Source: Chloroflexota bacterium
Lineage (GTDB): Bacteria > Chloroflexota > Dehalococcoidia > Lucifugimonadales > UBA3495
Assembly: GCA_028874075.1 (NCBI GenBank)
Contig: JAPPLU010000073.1
Coordinates: 163,828-227,827 of the forward strand
DNA: 64,000 nucleotides
Reading direction: 5' to 3'
Position 1 is the stretch's first letter. The number at the start of each line of letters is the position of its first letter. This document shows positions 46,150 through 55,549 of this stretch, in pieces. The notes under the pieces were generated by a model. That model did not search any database. It was not told where the DNA came from and was given only the letters and a program-made list of their open reading frames with translations. The translations under genes were made by a program, and so were the position numbers.

Positions 46150-47088
46150 CTAGTTGGAGTCCGGTGAAGCCAGGAACTCGAACAGCTCCTCATCCGAAGA
46201 CAGGACAACCGTGTCCTGGCTGCTCAGGAAGGAACTATAGGCCTGCAGGCTCCGACGGAAAGCAAAGAAGTCCGGATCCTGGTTGAGAGCTTCGGCCAGG
46301 ATCCGGATGGCCTCTGCTTCACCCTGACCACGAATCTGGTTGCTCTCCTGTTCCGCTGTTGCCAGGATGACCTCGCGGTCACGGTTGGCGACGGCGCGAA
46401 TCTTCAGGTCTTCCTCCTCACCCTCAGCCCTGAACCGGGTAGCGATACGGTTACGTTCCGCCCGCATACGGGTGTAAATGCTGGGGGTCACCGATTCGGG
46501 GAAGTCGGCCCGCTTGATCCGCACATCTGTGATTTCGATGCCGAAGTCCTGGTCACTGGTGCGTTCCCGCACACCCTGCAACACTTCATCCAGAATCTCC
46601 GACCTGGTTTGCCGGGGTTCGATTTCGGGAAGGCCTTCTGCGTTCAGTATGGGGTTGCCATCGGCGTCTACTATAGGCTCGGCGCCGATGATTTCGAACC
46701 GGTCTCGCAATGCCACACGGTCACGAAGGGTGGAAGTCACGATGTCGCCCAGGCGGCTGCTGGCGTTGATTTCCGTCTGCAGAGTCTTGCGGAATTGCAC
46801 GGGATCGACGATGCGGTACCTGGCGTAGGAGTCGATGATCAGGTTCTGCTTTTCCTTGTCGGGCATAGAGGCCGGGTCGGCGTCAATGCGCAGGACACGT
46901 TTGTCGAAGGTTACGATGGTGTCGACGAAGGGGGCCTTGAGGTAGAGGCCCGGCGTGGTGCGGGTGCCGATTACCTCGTTGAAGCGCAGGATCAACACCT
47001 GCTGGGTCTCGTCAACTATATACAGGGACTGCCGCAAGACTACCAGCCCGATAACGACAATCACGCCTATGATTAGCAGCGCTCTCAT
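46150..47088 (-). CDS. hflC: HflC, SPFH-domain membrane protein
   Basis: A 312-residue HflC homologue. It has an N-terminal membrane anchor (LLIIGVIVVIGLVVLRQSLYIVD), an SPFH/band-7 domain (TQQVLILRFNEVIGTRTTPG, GLYLKAPFV), and a C-terminal coiled coil with RFRAEGEEEDLKIRAVANRD. HflC and HflK form a ring that modulates the FtsH protease; ftsH is encoded about 3 kb away. hflK is 91 bases upstream in the same operon. Confidence 0.93.
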   Translation of the reverse strand: MRALLIIGVIVVIGLVVLRQSLYIVDETQQVLILRFNEVIGTRTTPGLYLKAPFVDTIVTFDKRVLRIDADPASMPDKEKQNLIIDSYARYRIVDPVQFRKTLQTEINASSRLGDIVTSTLRDRVALRDRFEIIGAEPIVDADGNPILNAEGLPEIEPRQTRSEILDEVLQGVRERTSDQDFGIEITDVRIKRADFPESVTPSIYTRMRAERNRIATRFRAEGEEEDLKIRAVANRDREVILATAEQESNQIRGQGEAEAIRILAEALNQDPDFFAFRRSLQAYSSFLSSQDTVVLSSDEELFEFLASPDSN

Positions 47089-47179
47089 TCTTACTCTCGA
47101 AAAGTCCGGTTTAAGCCTGGATTACCAATGAACGAACTGACACGGCGGTTACCCGTCGAGGAGGCCGCCTCTTACATCC

Positions 47180-48259
47180 TTATGGCTGGGGGCCAATGGG
47201 AACGGGGGTCGTCGTTCCGTCACCACCCAAAATAAGCACAGTCTCCGCCTCTGGCGACACAATAATCTTGCTGACACTGGGGAGTACCTCTTCCATGGCT
47301 TCCAGGTAGAGGCGGCGACGTGTTACCTCCCGAGACTGCTGATACTCGGTAAGGATGAAGCGGAACTGGTCAGCTTCACCCTGGGCCCTGGCAATACGAG
47401 CCTGGCGGAAGGCTTCCGCGGCTTCTTTGATGCGTTCGGCGTCACCCTGGGCCCTGGGGATGATATCGGCTTCAAAGGCGCGGGCTTGGTTGATGCGGGT
47501 GTCCCGCTCCTGGCGGGCGCGCAGCACGTCGTCGAAGGCGTCCCGAACCTCTTCAGGAGCCTTCACGTCCTGCAGCTGCACCGTCTCAATGTTGATGCCG
47601 GTGTTATAGGTGTCCAGGATCTCCTGCAACCGCGACTTGGTCTGTTCCTCCACGCCTTCACGGTCACGCACCAGGATGTCGTCAATGGAACGCTGGCCTA
47701 CCACCAGCCGGAGCGCGGCTTCGGCGGCATCCTTCAGGGTGCGGCCGTCGGGCCTACCCAGAGGGATTCCGCGAGTCTCCTCGCCGGGATCATCCACCCG
47801 GAAAAGGAAGTCGTTCAGGCTCTTGATGTTGTACTGCACCACCATCTGAACGTCCACGATGTTCAGGTCTCCGCTGATCATCAGCGCCTCGGTGGGGAAG
47901 GGGTTGCCGGCGCCGGTGGCGTTGCTGCGGAACCCCAGCTCCATACGCCGGGTCTCGGTGACCAGGATCACGTCCCGTTGTCCCACGGGGCGGGGCCACC
48001 ACCATCGCAGACCTTCCTGGGTTACCGGGTTGCCCTGCACAGCGCCAAACAGGCGCAGGGCGGCGTTTTCACCGGGACCGATGGTATAAACGCCGGTGCC
48101 CAACCAGACAATAATTGCCAGGACCAGTATGCCGACAATGAAAAGGGCCATTCCCCCGCCACCGAAGCGGCCTGAAAACCGGCCCATTCCGTCACGAAAT
48201 CGCGCAGTTACCTGCTCGAAGTCCATTTCAGGCTGACGCTGCCCGCCAGGAGGATACAT
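47180..48259 (-). CDS. hflK: HflK, SPFH-domain membrane protein
   Basis: A 359-residue HflK homologue. A short Pro/Gly-rich N-terminus (MYPPGGQRQPEMDFEQ) precedes one hydrophobic helix (GGMALFIVGILVLAIIVWLG). The band-7 domain follows (VYTIGPGENAALRLFGAV, GLRWWWPRPVG), then the coiled region with TINIETVQLQ-like residues (TGINIETVQLQDVKAPEEVR). It is the first gene of the minus-strand hflK-hflC-sucC-sucD run. It partners HflC in controlling FtsH. Confidence 0.93.
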   Translation of the reverse strand: MYPPGGQRQPEMDFEQVTARFRDGMGRFSGRFGGGGMALFIVGILVLAIIVWLGTGVYTIGPGENAALRLFGAVQGNPVTQEGLRWWWPRPVGQRDVILVTETRRMELGFRSNATGAGNPFPTEALMISGDLNIVDVQMVVQYNIKSLNDFLFRVDDPGEETRGIPLGRPDGRTLKDAAEAALRLVVGQRSIDDILVRDREGVEEQTKSRLQEILDTYNTGINIETVQLQDVKAPEEVRDAFDDVLRARQERDTRINQARAFEADIIPRAQGDAERIKEAAEAFRQARIARAQGEADQFRFILTEYQQSREVTRRRLYLEAMEEVLPSVSKIIVSPEAETVLILGGDGTTTPVPIGPQP

Positions 48260-48555
48260 AAGCGGTTTCCTTCCAAAAATATTCCGGCGGCAGTCCTATT
48301 GTTCGCCGCCACTATCCGTGCCCAAGGGGCCGCGGAAATCACATCTATAGATTCTACCACCATTGGCAAGGCCGTGCCGATCTCCCCAATTTTCTGCACT
48401 AATTGGATAGACCTGTCCTTGCCCTTAGGTTCTGCTCAGTGGCCCAACCGACAACGGAGAGCATATAATCGACTCAGAGAAAGATTACACGGCGAGCGGC
48501 GGCACGCGCGCCCCTGGTCGTTAAAGACTCAGGTGGACTAGGAGGTCAGGCAACC

Positions 48556-48825
48556 ATGTCGGATAACGGAATGACCATAAGCCCAGGGGCGGATATGACC
48601 CGCATACAGGTTACCTGCCCTCATCAGAGCGGCCTTCTCTATGTGGTGCCGGCGGAACGAAGCTGGGTGTGCGACGCGGAGCAGGTACCGGCCCACGCCC
48701 TTGCCGGGTTCTTCCGAGAACTGATAAACCTGAACGACGACCGGGTGGCCGCCCTGATGCAGGAGTGGGGCCTCTACTTCCGGCAACTGCCTCTGGAAGG
48801 GGAGCAAGAGGATGCTGAAAGCTGA
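48556..48825 (+). CDS. small hypothetical protein
   Basis: An 89-residue protein with a good ribosome binding site (AGGAGGTCAGG). It has an N-terminal VTCPHQSGLLYVVPAE with one Cys and a WVCDAEQVP motif, so two cysteines may bind a metal. The rest is acidic and helical. No family is recognised. It is divergent from hflK, with a TATAAT at 48464-48469 as a possible -10. Confidence 0.55.
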   Translation: MSDNGMTISPGADMTRIQVTCPHQSGLLYVVPAERSWVCDAEQVPAHALAGFFRELINLNDDRVAALMQEWGLYFRQLPLEGEQEDAES

Positions 48826-48913
48826 GGGCTGGTTGGTACCGTTGATTCAGTTACCTTTCGATTCCATGCTGGGAGGAGTTTAGTCCTGTCTTCAGGCTGG
48901 CCCCTCTCTCAAG

Positions 48914-49294
48914 TCATCCTCTTCCCAACGAACGCCCAGGATGCACCGGTCGCAGTAGATGGCGCCTGCGGCAGAATTGGGTGATCGGGCCGTCCATCGC
49001 CTGCCCCGTCCACCGGATGAACGGGACCAGATAGCCCAGTACCGCGCCCCAGAACAGTGCGATCTCCAACCAGCCCGACATCCCGGTGTCGCGCAATCTC
49101 CTCACTGCGGAAAGCACAAGGAGCAGGGTCAACCCGAAGATGAATGCGTTGACCAGCAGTCTGCCGGAGAAAGGACCCACTGCCAGAGCGGTCATCACCA
49201 CGGCATAGAAGAACAGGAAACGCCAGAACCCCTTGCGTCCGGTACGCCCGGTAATGCTGAAAGGCTTGCCTATAAACCTCAGCCCAGTCCGCAC
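48914..49294 (-). CDS. DUF805 family membrane protein
   Basis: About 126 residues. It has FSITGRTGRKGFWRFLFFYA, three to four hydrophobic helices and AVRRLRDTGMSGWLEI, the diagnostic RRLRDxGxSGW motif of DUF805. I chose GTG at 49294 with GGGAG upstream; the frame is open further, to a TTG at 49345. The last 25 residues look unnatural, and a neighbouring frame there encodes a YCDRC zinc-ribbon-like run, so a frameshift near 48950 is possible. It lies downstream of ftsH on the same strand, after a terminator. Function unknown. Confidence 0.65.
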   Translation of the reverse strand: MRTGLRFIGKPFSITGRTGRKGFWRFLFFYAVVMTALAVGPFSGRLLVNAFIFGLTLLLVLSAVRRLRDTGMSGWLEIALFWGAVLGYLVPFIRWTGQAMDGPITQFCRRRHLLRPVHPGRSLGRG

Positions 49295-49362
49295 AGCAAT
49301 GTTCTCCCACGAGATCTGGACGCTGGCGCTGTATCCTCCGGACAAAACAGGTGCTGAAAATG

Positions 49363-49393
49363 CCAGGGCCGGGGTCTAAAACCCCGGCCCTGG
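49363..49393 (-). terminator. terminator after ftsH
   Basis: A 13-base GC-rich stem, CCAGGGCCGGGGT (49363-49375) and its complement (49381-49393), loop of five bases, followed on the minus strand by a T-rich run. It lies about 40 bases after the ftsH stop codon. Confidence 0.75.
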
Positions 49394-49434
49394 TGTGTCT
49401 GCTAAAACTGGAGGGCAACGTTGGCCTTCGCCGG

Positions 49435-51429
49435 TTAGTTATCCCTGCCGCCGGAGGGCATGGAGCCCAGGTCCTGGCCTTGCTGGCTGGACAACGTTGG
49501 CGCCGGCTGGGGTGAAACGTTTGGCTGGGCCGGCTTGGGAGCGAAGGGCGGCGTTTCCGGTGGTACCGCCGGAGTGCCGGTGTCCCCACTGCCACCCATC
49601 TCCTCGCCGTTGAACAGGCGCTGCAGGTCGTCGCCGGATACCGCCTCGTGCTCTATCAGGTACTCGGCAATCCGCACCAGGTTGGGTTTCTGCTCGGTGA
49701 GAATGTCACAGGCCTGGACGTAGGCGTTGTTGACCAGTTCCTTTACCTCCTGGTCAATCTCCTCGGCCACCTTGTCGCCGTAGTCGCGCTCCTCGCTGAT
49801 TTCACGGCCCAGGAAAACCAGTTCTTCGCGCTTGCCGAAGGTCCGGGGGCCCAGGGCGCTGCTCATTCCGTAGCGCTTGATCATGCTCAGGGCAATCTTG
49901 GTAGCCCGTTCCAGGTCGTTGCTGGCCCCGGTGGTTACCTCGTCGAAAATCTGCTCCTCGGCCACCCGGCCACCCATGGTTACGGCCATCATGTCCAAGA
50001 ACTGGTTCTTGGTCCACAGGTACCGGTCTTCCTCGGGAAGCAGGGTTGTATGGCCGCCCATATTGCCGCGGGAGATGATGGAGATCTTGTGCACCCGGTC
50101 GGCGTGGGGCAATACCCAGGCTACCAGGGCGTGACCGGCCTCGTGATAGGCCGTCATTTCCTTCTCGCGGCTGCTGATAACCCGACTCTTCCGCTCCGGG
50201 CCGGCGATGACACGTTCCACTGCCTCTTCGAAGTCGGGCATGTGGATGGTCTTCTGGTTCTTGCGGGCTGCCAGCAGGGCTGCCTCGTTAATCAGGTTGG
50301 ACAGGTCGGCGCCGCTGAAGCCGGGCGTTTCCTTGGCCAGGGTTTCCAGGTTAATCTCGGCGCCCAGGGGCTTGCCTGCGGAGTGGACTTTCAAAATCGC
50401 CTGGCGACCCACCACGTCGGGAAGGTCCAGCACCACCCGGCGGTCGAAGCGGCCGGGGCGGAGCAGGGCCGGGTCCAGAATGTCCGGGCGGTTGGTGGCG
50501 GCCAGCACGATGATGTTTGTGTTGCTTTCGAAGCCGTCCATCTCCACGAGGATCTGGTTCAGGGTCTGCTCCCGCTCATCGTGGCCGCCGCCCAAACCAG
50601 CGCCACGGTGGCGGCCCACGGCGTCAATCTCGTCCACGAAAACGATACAGGGAGCGTTGCGCTTGGCCTGGTCGAACAGGTCGCGGACCCTAGCCGCGCC
50701 CACGCCCACGAACATTTCGACGAATTCGCTGCCGCTGATGTGGAAGAAGGGCACCCCTGCTTCACCGGCAACGGCTCTGGCCAGCAAGGTCTTGCCGGTG
50801 CCGGGCTGGCCTACCAGCAGTACGCCCTTGGGGATGCGGGCGCCCAGGGAGAGGAAGCGTTCCGGGTACTTTAGGAACTCGACCACTTCCACCAGTTCCG
50901 TCTTGGCCTCGTCCACACCGGCCACATCGGAGAAGGTGACGGTGGGACGGTTGAAGGGCATCATACGGGCGCGGCTGCGGGCAAAACTCAGGGTCTGGTT
51001 GTTGCTGCCCTGGGCCTGGCGCATCATAAACAGGATCAGGCCGCCGAAGAATATCAGTGGGAGGAAGTTCAGCAGCAATCCCAGGAAACTGCCCAGGCCG
51101 CCGGAACCCTTGAAGGTAACCTGGACCCCGCCGGGGCCGGTCTCAACGTCGTTATCGGCCAGGACTTCCATGATGTCGGTCTGGTCGTTGATGCGGCTGG
51201 TGTACTGGGAACCGCCGGCGCCGCCTGTAACGATGGGAATGACCGTCAGCTTATCGCCCTCCACGATAATCTCGCTGATTTCGTGGTTCTGGGCCTTGGC
51301 TATTACTTCGGTAAGGGGCAGGTCGTTTCGCGTTCCGAAGGCCGGGATCAAAGTATAGAAAATTACGATTACCCCGATGATTATCAGCAGGTAAACCAGG
51401 CTGTTGCGGAGCCACCGGTTATTTCCCAT
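49435..51429 (-). CDS. ftsH: ATP-dependent zinc metalloprotease FtsH
   Basis: FtsH, 664 residues. It has two membrane segments ([20 protein letters not shown] near the start and [20 protein letters not shown] around 115-135) and an AAA+ domain with [20 protein letters not shown] and [15 protein letters not shown]. The zinc protease site [13 protein letters not shown] follows. It ends with a Pro/Gln-rich tail. ATG at 51429 is used; the frame extends to a TTG two codons upstream. It degrades misfolded membrane proteins, and hflKC is nearby. Confidence 0.97.
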   Translation of the reverse strand: MGNNRWLRNSLVYLLIIIGVIVIFYTLIPAFGTRNDLPLTEVIAKAQNHEISEIIVEGDKLTVIPIVTGGAGGSQYTSRINDQTDIMEVLADNDVETGPGGVQVTFKGSGGLGSFLGLLLNFLPLIFFGGLILFMMRQAQGSNNQTLSFARSRARMMPFNRPTVTFSDVAGVDEAKTELVEVVEFLKYPERFLSLGARIPKGVLLVGQPGTGKTLLARAVAGEAGVPFFHISGSEFVEMFVGVGAARVRDLFDQAKRNAPCIVFVDEIDAVGRHRGAGLGGGHDEREQTLNQILVEMDGFESNTNIIVLAATNRPDILDPALLRPGRFDRRVVLDLPDVVGRQAILKVHSAGKPLGAEINLETLAKETPGFSGADLSNLINEAALLAARKNQKTIHMPDFEEAVERVIAGPERKSRVISSREKEMTAYHEAGHALVAWVLPHADRVHKISIISRGNMGGHTTLLPEEDRYLWTKNQFLDMMAVTMGGRVAEEQIFDEVTTGASNDLERATKIALSMIKRYGMSSALGPRTFGKREELVFLGREISEERDYGDKVAEEIDQEVKELVNNAYVQACDILTEQKPNLVRIAEYLIEHEAVSGDDLQRLFNGEEMGGSGDTGTPAVPPETPPFAPKPAQPNVSPQPAPTLSSQQGQDLGSMPSGGRDN

Positions 51430-51502
51430 TCTCAATTTCTTTCCCTCATACGATCAACTTAAAGGCCGATCCCTTGCCCAGCATTCCACCCCTAAAGGTA
51501 TA

Positions 51503-51531
51503 TATTAAATGAGGTAAAGGGAAATTGCAAA
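51503..51531 (-). promoter_or_regulatory. promoter of ftsH
   Basis: On the minus strand, TTGCAA (51526-51531) and TAATAT (51503-51508) with a 17-base spacer, giving a leader of about 70 bases. Confidence 0.65.
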
Positions 51532-51650
51532 AGAAAAGCGGTTGGGGACAGCTTTGTCAATGCGGTTGTCTGCATCCCCTGCTCTCACCCATGAGGGCAG
51601 GGGTTTTACGCGAAGGGCGACATGGGGCGCAACAGTGGAAGTCTTTTAAT

Positions 51651-51690
51651 TTCGTCCCATTTCGTCTCATTTTGGCCCATTCTTATGGTT
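51651..51690. repeat. 10-bp-period array C
   Basis: Successive decamers TTCGTCCCAT, TTCGTCTCAT, TTTGGCCCAT and TCTTATGGTT keep a 10-base register; the first three match each other well. Read on the other strand they give ATGGGACGAA-type units, related to those in arrays A and B. It lies about 120 bases upstream of the ftsH promoter. Confidence 0.6.
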
Positions 51691-51960
51691 GGCGCCAGTT
51701 ACCCCATCAATCCCATCCAGACTCTCCTCCCTCGACGGAGGAAAGGACGTTTGACAAGGAGGGCATGAGGGCCGTCCCTGCGATGGGGGATCTTTGATTG
51801 GTTCATGGTCTAATGGTGCCGGGTATTGTGCGGGGTTGCAAGGGGCTTGTGTCAGTCGGGGACCAATTCCCGTAGGCTGGCAGGATGTTGCGATTTCAGC
51901 AAACATGGTTTCGAATAATGTGCATTTGTGGACAGTTCAAATCCCCTCTTGTGGCAAGAG

Positions 51961-51989
51961 TTGACGATTCTCATTACATGGCTTAATAT
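51961..51989 (+). promoter_or_regulatory. promoter of the GBBH-N-like gene
   Basis: TTGACG (51961-51966) and TAATAT (51984-51989) with a 17-base spacer, in an A+T-rich stretch. Confidence 0.65.
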
Positions 51990-52102
51990 AATTTTAATAT
52001 TGTGGAAATTAACATTTAACTTTTTCGTAATTTGCGTTTAATACCTGCCGAATATTCTCTATGGCAAAGGAAACTCAAATGGACAGCAAGAAGGAGGAAG
52101 GT

Positions 52103-52435
52103 ATGAACGACTTAGTCGCCCCCTCCACCGTCAAGGTAACCCGCGAAGAAGATGCCCTGGTTCTTAACTGGGGCAACGGGCAGGAATCCGCATTTTCCCA
52201 TTGCTGGCTCAGGGAAAATGCGCCGGAGAACTGCCACCCCATAACCGGACAAAAGTTGTCGTCCTTCACGGATCGTCAGGACGAACTCAGTCCCTGGTCG
52301 GTGTGCATCGAGTACGACGAAACCTTGGTAATTTCGTGGGCCGGCCTCCGGGAAGTTAGCCGCTTCTCGCTGGATGAACTGCGCAGCGCAACCCTCATCA
52401 TCGACAGCCCCGAACTGGCGCTGTCGGCGGATTAG
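52103..52435 (+). CDS. stand-alone GBBH-N-like (DUF971) domain protein
   Basis: A 110-residue protein. The pattern ALVLNWGNGQESAFSHCWLR ENAPENCHPITGQKL matches the N-terminal domain of gamma-butyrobetaine hydroxylase-like proteins (PF06155), which uses Cys and His to hold zinc. The catalytic oxygenase domain is missing; the protein ends after one domain. The ATG at 52103 has AAGGAGGAAGGT upstream; a longer frame begins at 52061. Stand-alone DUF971 proteins are sometimes linked with iron-sulfur cluster work, but this is not shown here. Confidence 0.7.
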   Translation: MNDLVAPSTVKVTREEDALVLNWGNGQESAFSHCWLRENAPENCHPITGQKLSSFTDRQDELSPWSVCIEYDETLVISWAGLREVSRFSLDELRSATLIIDSPELALSAD

Positions 52436-52483
52436 CGGTGCCAATCCGGCTACCCCTTCCCTTTATTGTAACGTCGCAGGTGG

Positions 52484-53245
52484 ATGCTCCTCTTTCAGCC
52501 AGGCTCATCGATCATCATCAGCAAGCCCCGGGTAGAGGGTGAAGTGGCGGAACGCTCAGTGCTCGTCGTTGAGGACGAGGAAAATCTCCTGGAAGCCCTG
52601 CGGTACAACCTGGAACGCGAGGGTTACCTGGTCCATACTGCCACCGACGGTGGAGAGGGACTGGAGATGGCCCGCAAAGTGAAGCCGTCCCTGGTCCTGC
52701 TGGACATAATGCTGCCCACCCTGGACGGTTTCGAGATTTGCCGCATCCTGCGTCGCGAATCCGAAGTCCCCATCCTCATCCTCACCGCCAAGGGGGAAGA
52801 AGTCGACCGGGTGGTGGGCCTGGAACTGGGCGCCGACGACTACATAACCAAGCCCTTCAGCATTCGGGAACTGGTGGCTCGGGTGCGCAACATCCTGCGC
52901 CGGACCAGGCACCTGGAAGAGAGTCATCTCTCCGCGGGCCAGCAGCAGCACTTCCGGATGGGCGCCCTGGAAATAAACCTCAACAGCCACGAGGCCCGGC
53001 TTGCCGGGCAGCCTCTTAACCTGAAGCCCAAGGAATTTGACCTGCTGGCGCTGCTGGTCTCCAACAAGGGGCGGGCCTTCACCCGCGACCAAATATTGGA
53101 AAAGGTCTGGGGCTACAACTACATCGGCCAGACCAGGACCGTGGACGTCTACATCAGCTGGCTGCGGGACAAGCTGCAGGCGGACCCCACTACCGCAACC
53201 AGCATTGTTACCATTAGAGGAGTGGGCTATCGCCTGGACGGATGA
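52484..53245 (+). CDS. PhoB-like response regulator
   Basis: A 253-residue OmpR/PhoB-family regulator. The receiver has SVLVVEDEENLLEALRYNLE, the phospho-acceptor Asp74 in LVLLDIMLPTLDGFE, LTAKGEE and the Lys in DDYITKPFSIRELVARV. The winged-helix domain has LKPKEFDLLALLVSNKGRAF and TVDVYISWLRDKL and ends IRGVGYRLDG. A start at GTG 52544 is also possible. It overlaps the kinase gene by four bases (ATGA). Such pairs often control phosphate or envelope genes. Confidence 0.93.
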   Translation: MLLFQPGSSIIISKPRVEGEVAERSVLVVEDEENLLEALRYNLEREGYLVHTATDGGEGLEMARKVKPSLVLLDIMLPTLDGFEICRILRRESEVPILILTAKGEEVDRVVGLELGADDYITKPFSIRELVARVRNILRRTRHLEESHLSAGQQQHFRMGALEINLNSHEARLAGQPLNLKPKEFDLLALLVSNKGRAFTRDQILEKVWGYNYIGQTRTVDVYISWLRDKLQADPTTATSIVTIRGVGYRLDG

Positions 53246-55032
53246 AGTTCCATCGCTCCCTTGTTTGGCGTATCTCCTTCGTTTATGCGGTCCTAGTAAT
53301 TGCCTCACTGGCCGCCTTGGTATTCCTTTTGAGGGAAGATTCACCCCGCCAAAGCATCGCCGAGTTGCAGGAACAGAAGGAGGGAGAGGCCCTTCTGGCG
53401 GTTACTATCCTGGCTCCCTTCCTGGTCGATCCGACCTACTCTTCCGATGAAGAGTCCTTGCAGGAAGTCGCAACTACCCTGTTTCGCTGGACAGGCAGCG
53501 ATGTTACCGTTATATCCCTCGCTGGGGAACCGCTGGCCAGCAGCCATTGGGATGATGTTGTCAGCGGTCGCACAGGAACCTCAAGTTACGACTTTCAATC
53601 CGATAACAACCTCTTCCTTGCCCGCCTTGGTGACGTGGCGACCTCCCAGCGGCGGACCTTTCACGCAGACTACTCCCAAGTTCTTTACACCGCAGCGCCG
53701 GTCATGAACGGCGGCAATGTAGTCGGCGTACTCAGGCTGGAAACACCAGTTCCAGATCCTTCCCTGGGAATAGAGACGGCACAAATCTGGCTTGCAATCT
53801 GGGGGTTGGCATTGGGGGCTTTGGGCTTGATGGCGATCCGGCTGGTGGCTCGCCGCTCCTCCGGTACTCTCCAGGCCGTCACCGAAGCCTCCCAGCAACT
53901 GGAACAGGGCGACTACGACCACCTCCTTCCGGCCGGCGCCGACGATGAAACTCGCCAGCTGGCCGAGGCATTCAACCGCATGGCAGACACAGTCAAGGGT
54001 GTGATAGATCGCCTCTCATCGGAACGCGACACCCTGTCAGCGGTGCTGGAGACAATGGCAGATGGTGTGGTGGTCACCGACCCCGTGGGGCGAGTATCGT
54101 TGCTCAATCCCGCCGCCCAGGACTTGTTGGGGATTCGCGCCCAGCAGGTGGAGGGCCTGCGCCTGGTAGAACTGGCGCGGGACAACGAGCTTCACCGGCT
54201 CTTGACCCGATGTCAGGAAGAGAAGTCGCGCCAGCAGGCTGAAGTCTCCCTGATCCTGCCCCTTCGGTACCTGAGCGCCATAGCCACTCCGCTGGACAAC
54301 AATGGGAGCGTCCTGCTGACTCTCCACGACCTGACCCGGATGCGGCAGGTGGAGACCAGCCAGCGGGAGTTTGTCAGCAACGTTTCCCACGAACTGCGCA
54401 ATCCCATGGCCTCCATCAAGGCCATGGTTGAAACCCTGGAGTCCGGCGCGGTGAACGACCGGCAGGTGGCGCTGGATTTTCTGTTCCGGATGCGGGGAGA
54501 CGTGGACCGTATGAACGGCCTGGTGAATGACCTGCTGGAACTCTCTCGAATGGAGAGCGGTCAGTTCATGATAGATGCGGAACCCATGGACCTGGTGCCC
54601 CTGGTTCACGCGGTGAGGAAGGAGTTTAGTGAGACTGCGGCGGCTCAGGAGGTTAACTTGGTCGAGGACCTGGCGGAAGACCTGCCCCTCGTAATGGCTG
54701 ACGGGGAGAAGCTGACCCAGATTTTCCTGAACCTGGTGGAGAACTCCCTGAAGTTCACCCCGCCGGGTGGCGAGATTCGCATAGGCGCCGAAGCGGAAGA
54801 CGAGCAGGTGCAGATCGTTTTCAGGGACACGGGAATTGGCGTGGCTCCCCAGCATCTGCCCCATATTTTTGAACGGTTTTATAAGGTGGACCGGTCACGG
54901 AGGGACAGCGGCACCGGTCTGGGCCTTTCCATAGTGAAGCAACTGGTGGAGGCCCACGGCGGCCAGATTACGGTGGAGAGCAAGGAGGGCGAGGGCTGCG
55001 CCTTTACCTTCACCGTCCCCCGCGCTCAGTGA
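53242..55032 (+). CDS. PhoR/WalK-like sensor histidine kinase
   Basis: A 596-residue kinase. A first membrane helix (ISFVYAVLVIASLAALVFLL) leads to an extracellular domain of about 150 residues, a second helix (IWLAIWGLALGALGLMAIRL), a HAMP domain and a PAS-like domain (SAVLETMADGVVVTDPVGRV). The HisKA box FVSNVSHELRNPMASI holds His383, and the ATPase part shows NLVENSLKFTPPGG, FRDTGIGVAPQHLPHIFERF and GTGLGLSIVKQLVEAHGG. It is translated together with the regulator before it. Confidence 0.93.
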   Translation: MKFHRSLVWRISFVYAVLVIASLAALVFLLREDSPRQSIAELQEQKEGEALLAVTILAPFLVDPTYSSDEESLQEVATTLFRWTGSDVTVISLAGEPLASSHWDDVVSGRTGTSSYDFQSDNNLFLARLGDVATSQRRTFHADYSQVLYTAAPVMNGGNVVGVLRLETPVPDPSLGIETAQIWLAIWGLALGALGLMAIRLVARRSSGTLQAVTEASQQLEQGDYDHLLPAGADDETRQLAEAFNRMADTVKGVIDRLSSERDTLSAVLETMADGVVVTDPVGRVSLLNPAAQDLLGIRAQQVEGLRLVELARDNELHRLLTRCQEEKSRQQAEVSLILPLRYLSAIATPLDNNGSVLLTLHDLTRMRQVETSQREFVSNVSHELRNPMASIKAMVETLESGAVNDRQVALDFLFRMRGDVDRMNGLVNDLLELSRMESGQFMIDAEPMDLVPLVHAVRKEFSETAAAQEVNLVEDLAEDLPLVMADGEKLTQIFLNLVENSLKFTPPGGEIRIGAEAEDEQVQIVFRDTGIGVAPQHLPHIFERFYKVDRSRRDSGTGLGLSIVKQLVEAHGGQITVESKEGEGCAFTFTVPRAQ

Positions 55033-55132
55033 ACTGCTCCTTTCTTCCTGATATCCGTTTCAACCCCGCTCTCCAGCGTCGTGGCTTGCAGCTAGTGGCG
55101 CCACCCCGCAACTAACCAGCTTGGCAGAAGCC

Positions 55133-55549
55133 TCACTCGCCGTTCAACGCCCCTGGAATCTCCTCCACGCTGAATACGATGGCATCCACCGCCTTGTGCA
55201 TAATGTCGGGAGCATCGCCGTCGTGCCAGAGGAGAACGGTGCGCTTGCCGGCCCCGATGCCGTAACCCAGTTCCAGGTGAGCGGAGCGGCCGCAGGGAAG
55301 GACACAGACTACAGCGTCGCAGGCCTCAAGCGCATCCATATCGTTCTTGAAAATGGAGCGGACCTTGGGCAGGTCCAAAAATTCCAGCAAACCTTCCGAG
55401 GACATTTCAGTGGTATTGGATTCAGTGGTATTGGAGCCGGAACCTACCTGGCTCCGGAAGTCGTACACGTCGTGGCCGGCCTGGCGCAGCGCCTCCACCA
55501 CCTCCGGATAGATCTCGTTGTGCCAGGAACTGGCCACGTATACCTTCAT
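55133..55549 (-). CDS. nucleoside 2-deoxyribosyltransferase-like protein
   Basis: A 138-residue protein with the NDT-like start MKVYVASSWHNEIYPEVVEA, the conserved NDMDALEACDAVVCVLPCGR SAHLELGYGIGAGK region (Glu in LELG is the usual nucleophile) and VDAIVFSVEE. A loop contains SNTTESNTTE, from a perfect 15-bp tandem duplication. Related proteins transfer deoxyribose between bases or bind nucleotides. It stands alone between the phoR-like gene and hemD. Confidence 0.75.
   Translation of the reverse strand: MKVYVASSWHNEIYPEVVEALRQAGHDVYDFRSQVGSGSNTTESNTTEMSSEGLLEFLDLPKVRSIFKNDMDALEACDAVVCVLPCGRSAHLELGYGIGAGKRTVLLWHDGDAPDIMHKAVDAIVFSVEEIPGALNGE
55406..55435. repeat. 15-bp perfect tandem duplication inside the NDT-like gene
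   Basis: TTCAGTGGTATTGGA occurs twice in a row (55406-55420, 55421-55435), adding five residues in frame. Confidence 0.85.

Larger units (their letters stand above)
51430..52102. other. intergenic region between ftsH and the GBBH-N-like gene
   Basis: About 670 bases between divergent genes. It holds the ftsH promoter, a 10-bp-period array (51651-51690), a region of mixed repeats and the promoter of the next gene. The last 100 bases are very A+T-rich. No gene is evident. Confidence 0.6.

Noticed and set aside
48909..49595. A 228-codon minus-strand frame overlapping DUF805
   Set aside because: It is Arg/Pro-rich with no motif; the DUF805 frame is supported by its signature.
49648..51358. Two long plus-strand frames over ftsH
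   Set aside because: They are antisense to ftsH and give unnatural compositions.
51920..51960. GTTCAAATC as a tRNA T-loop
   Set aside because: No acceptor stem, anticodon arm or matching 5' half is present.
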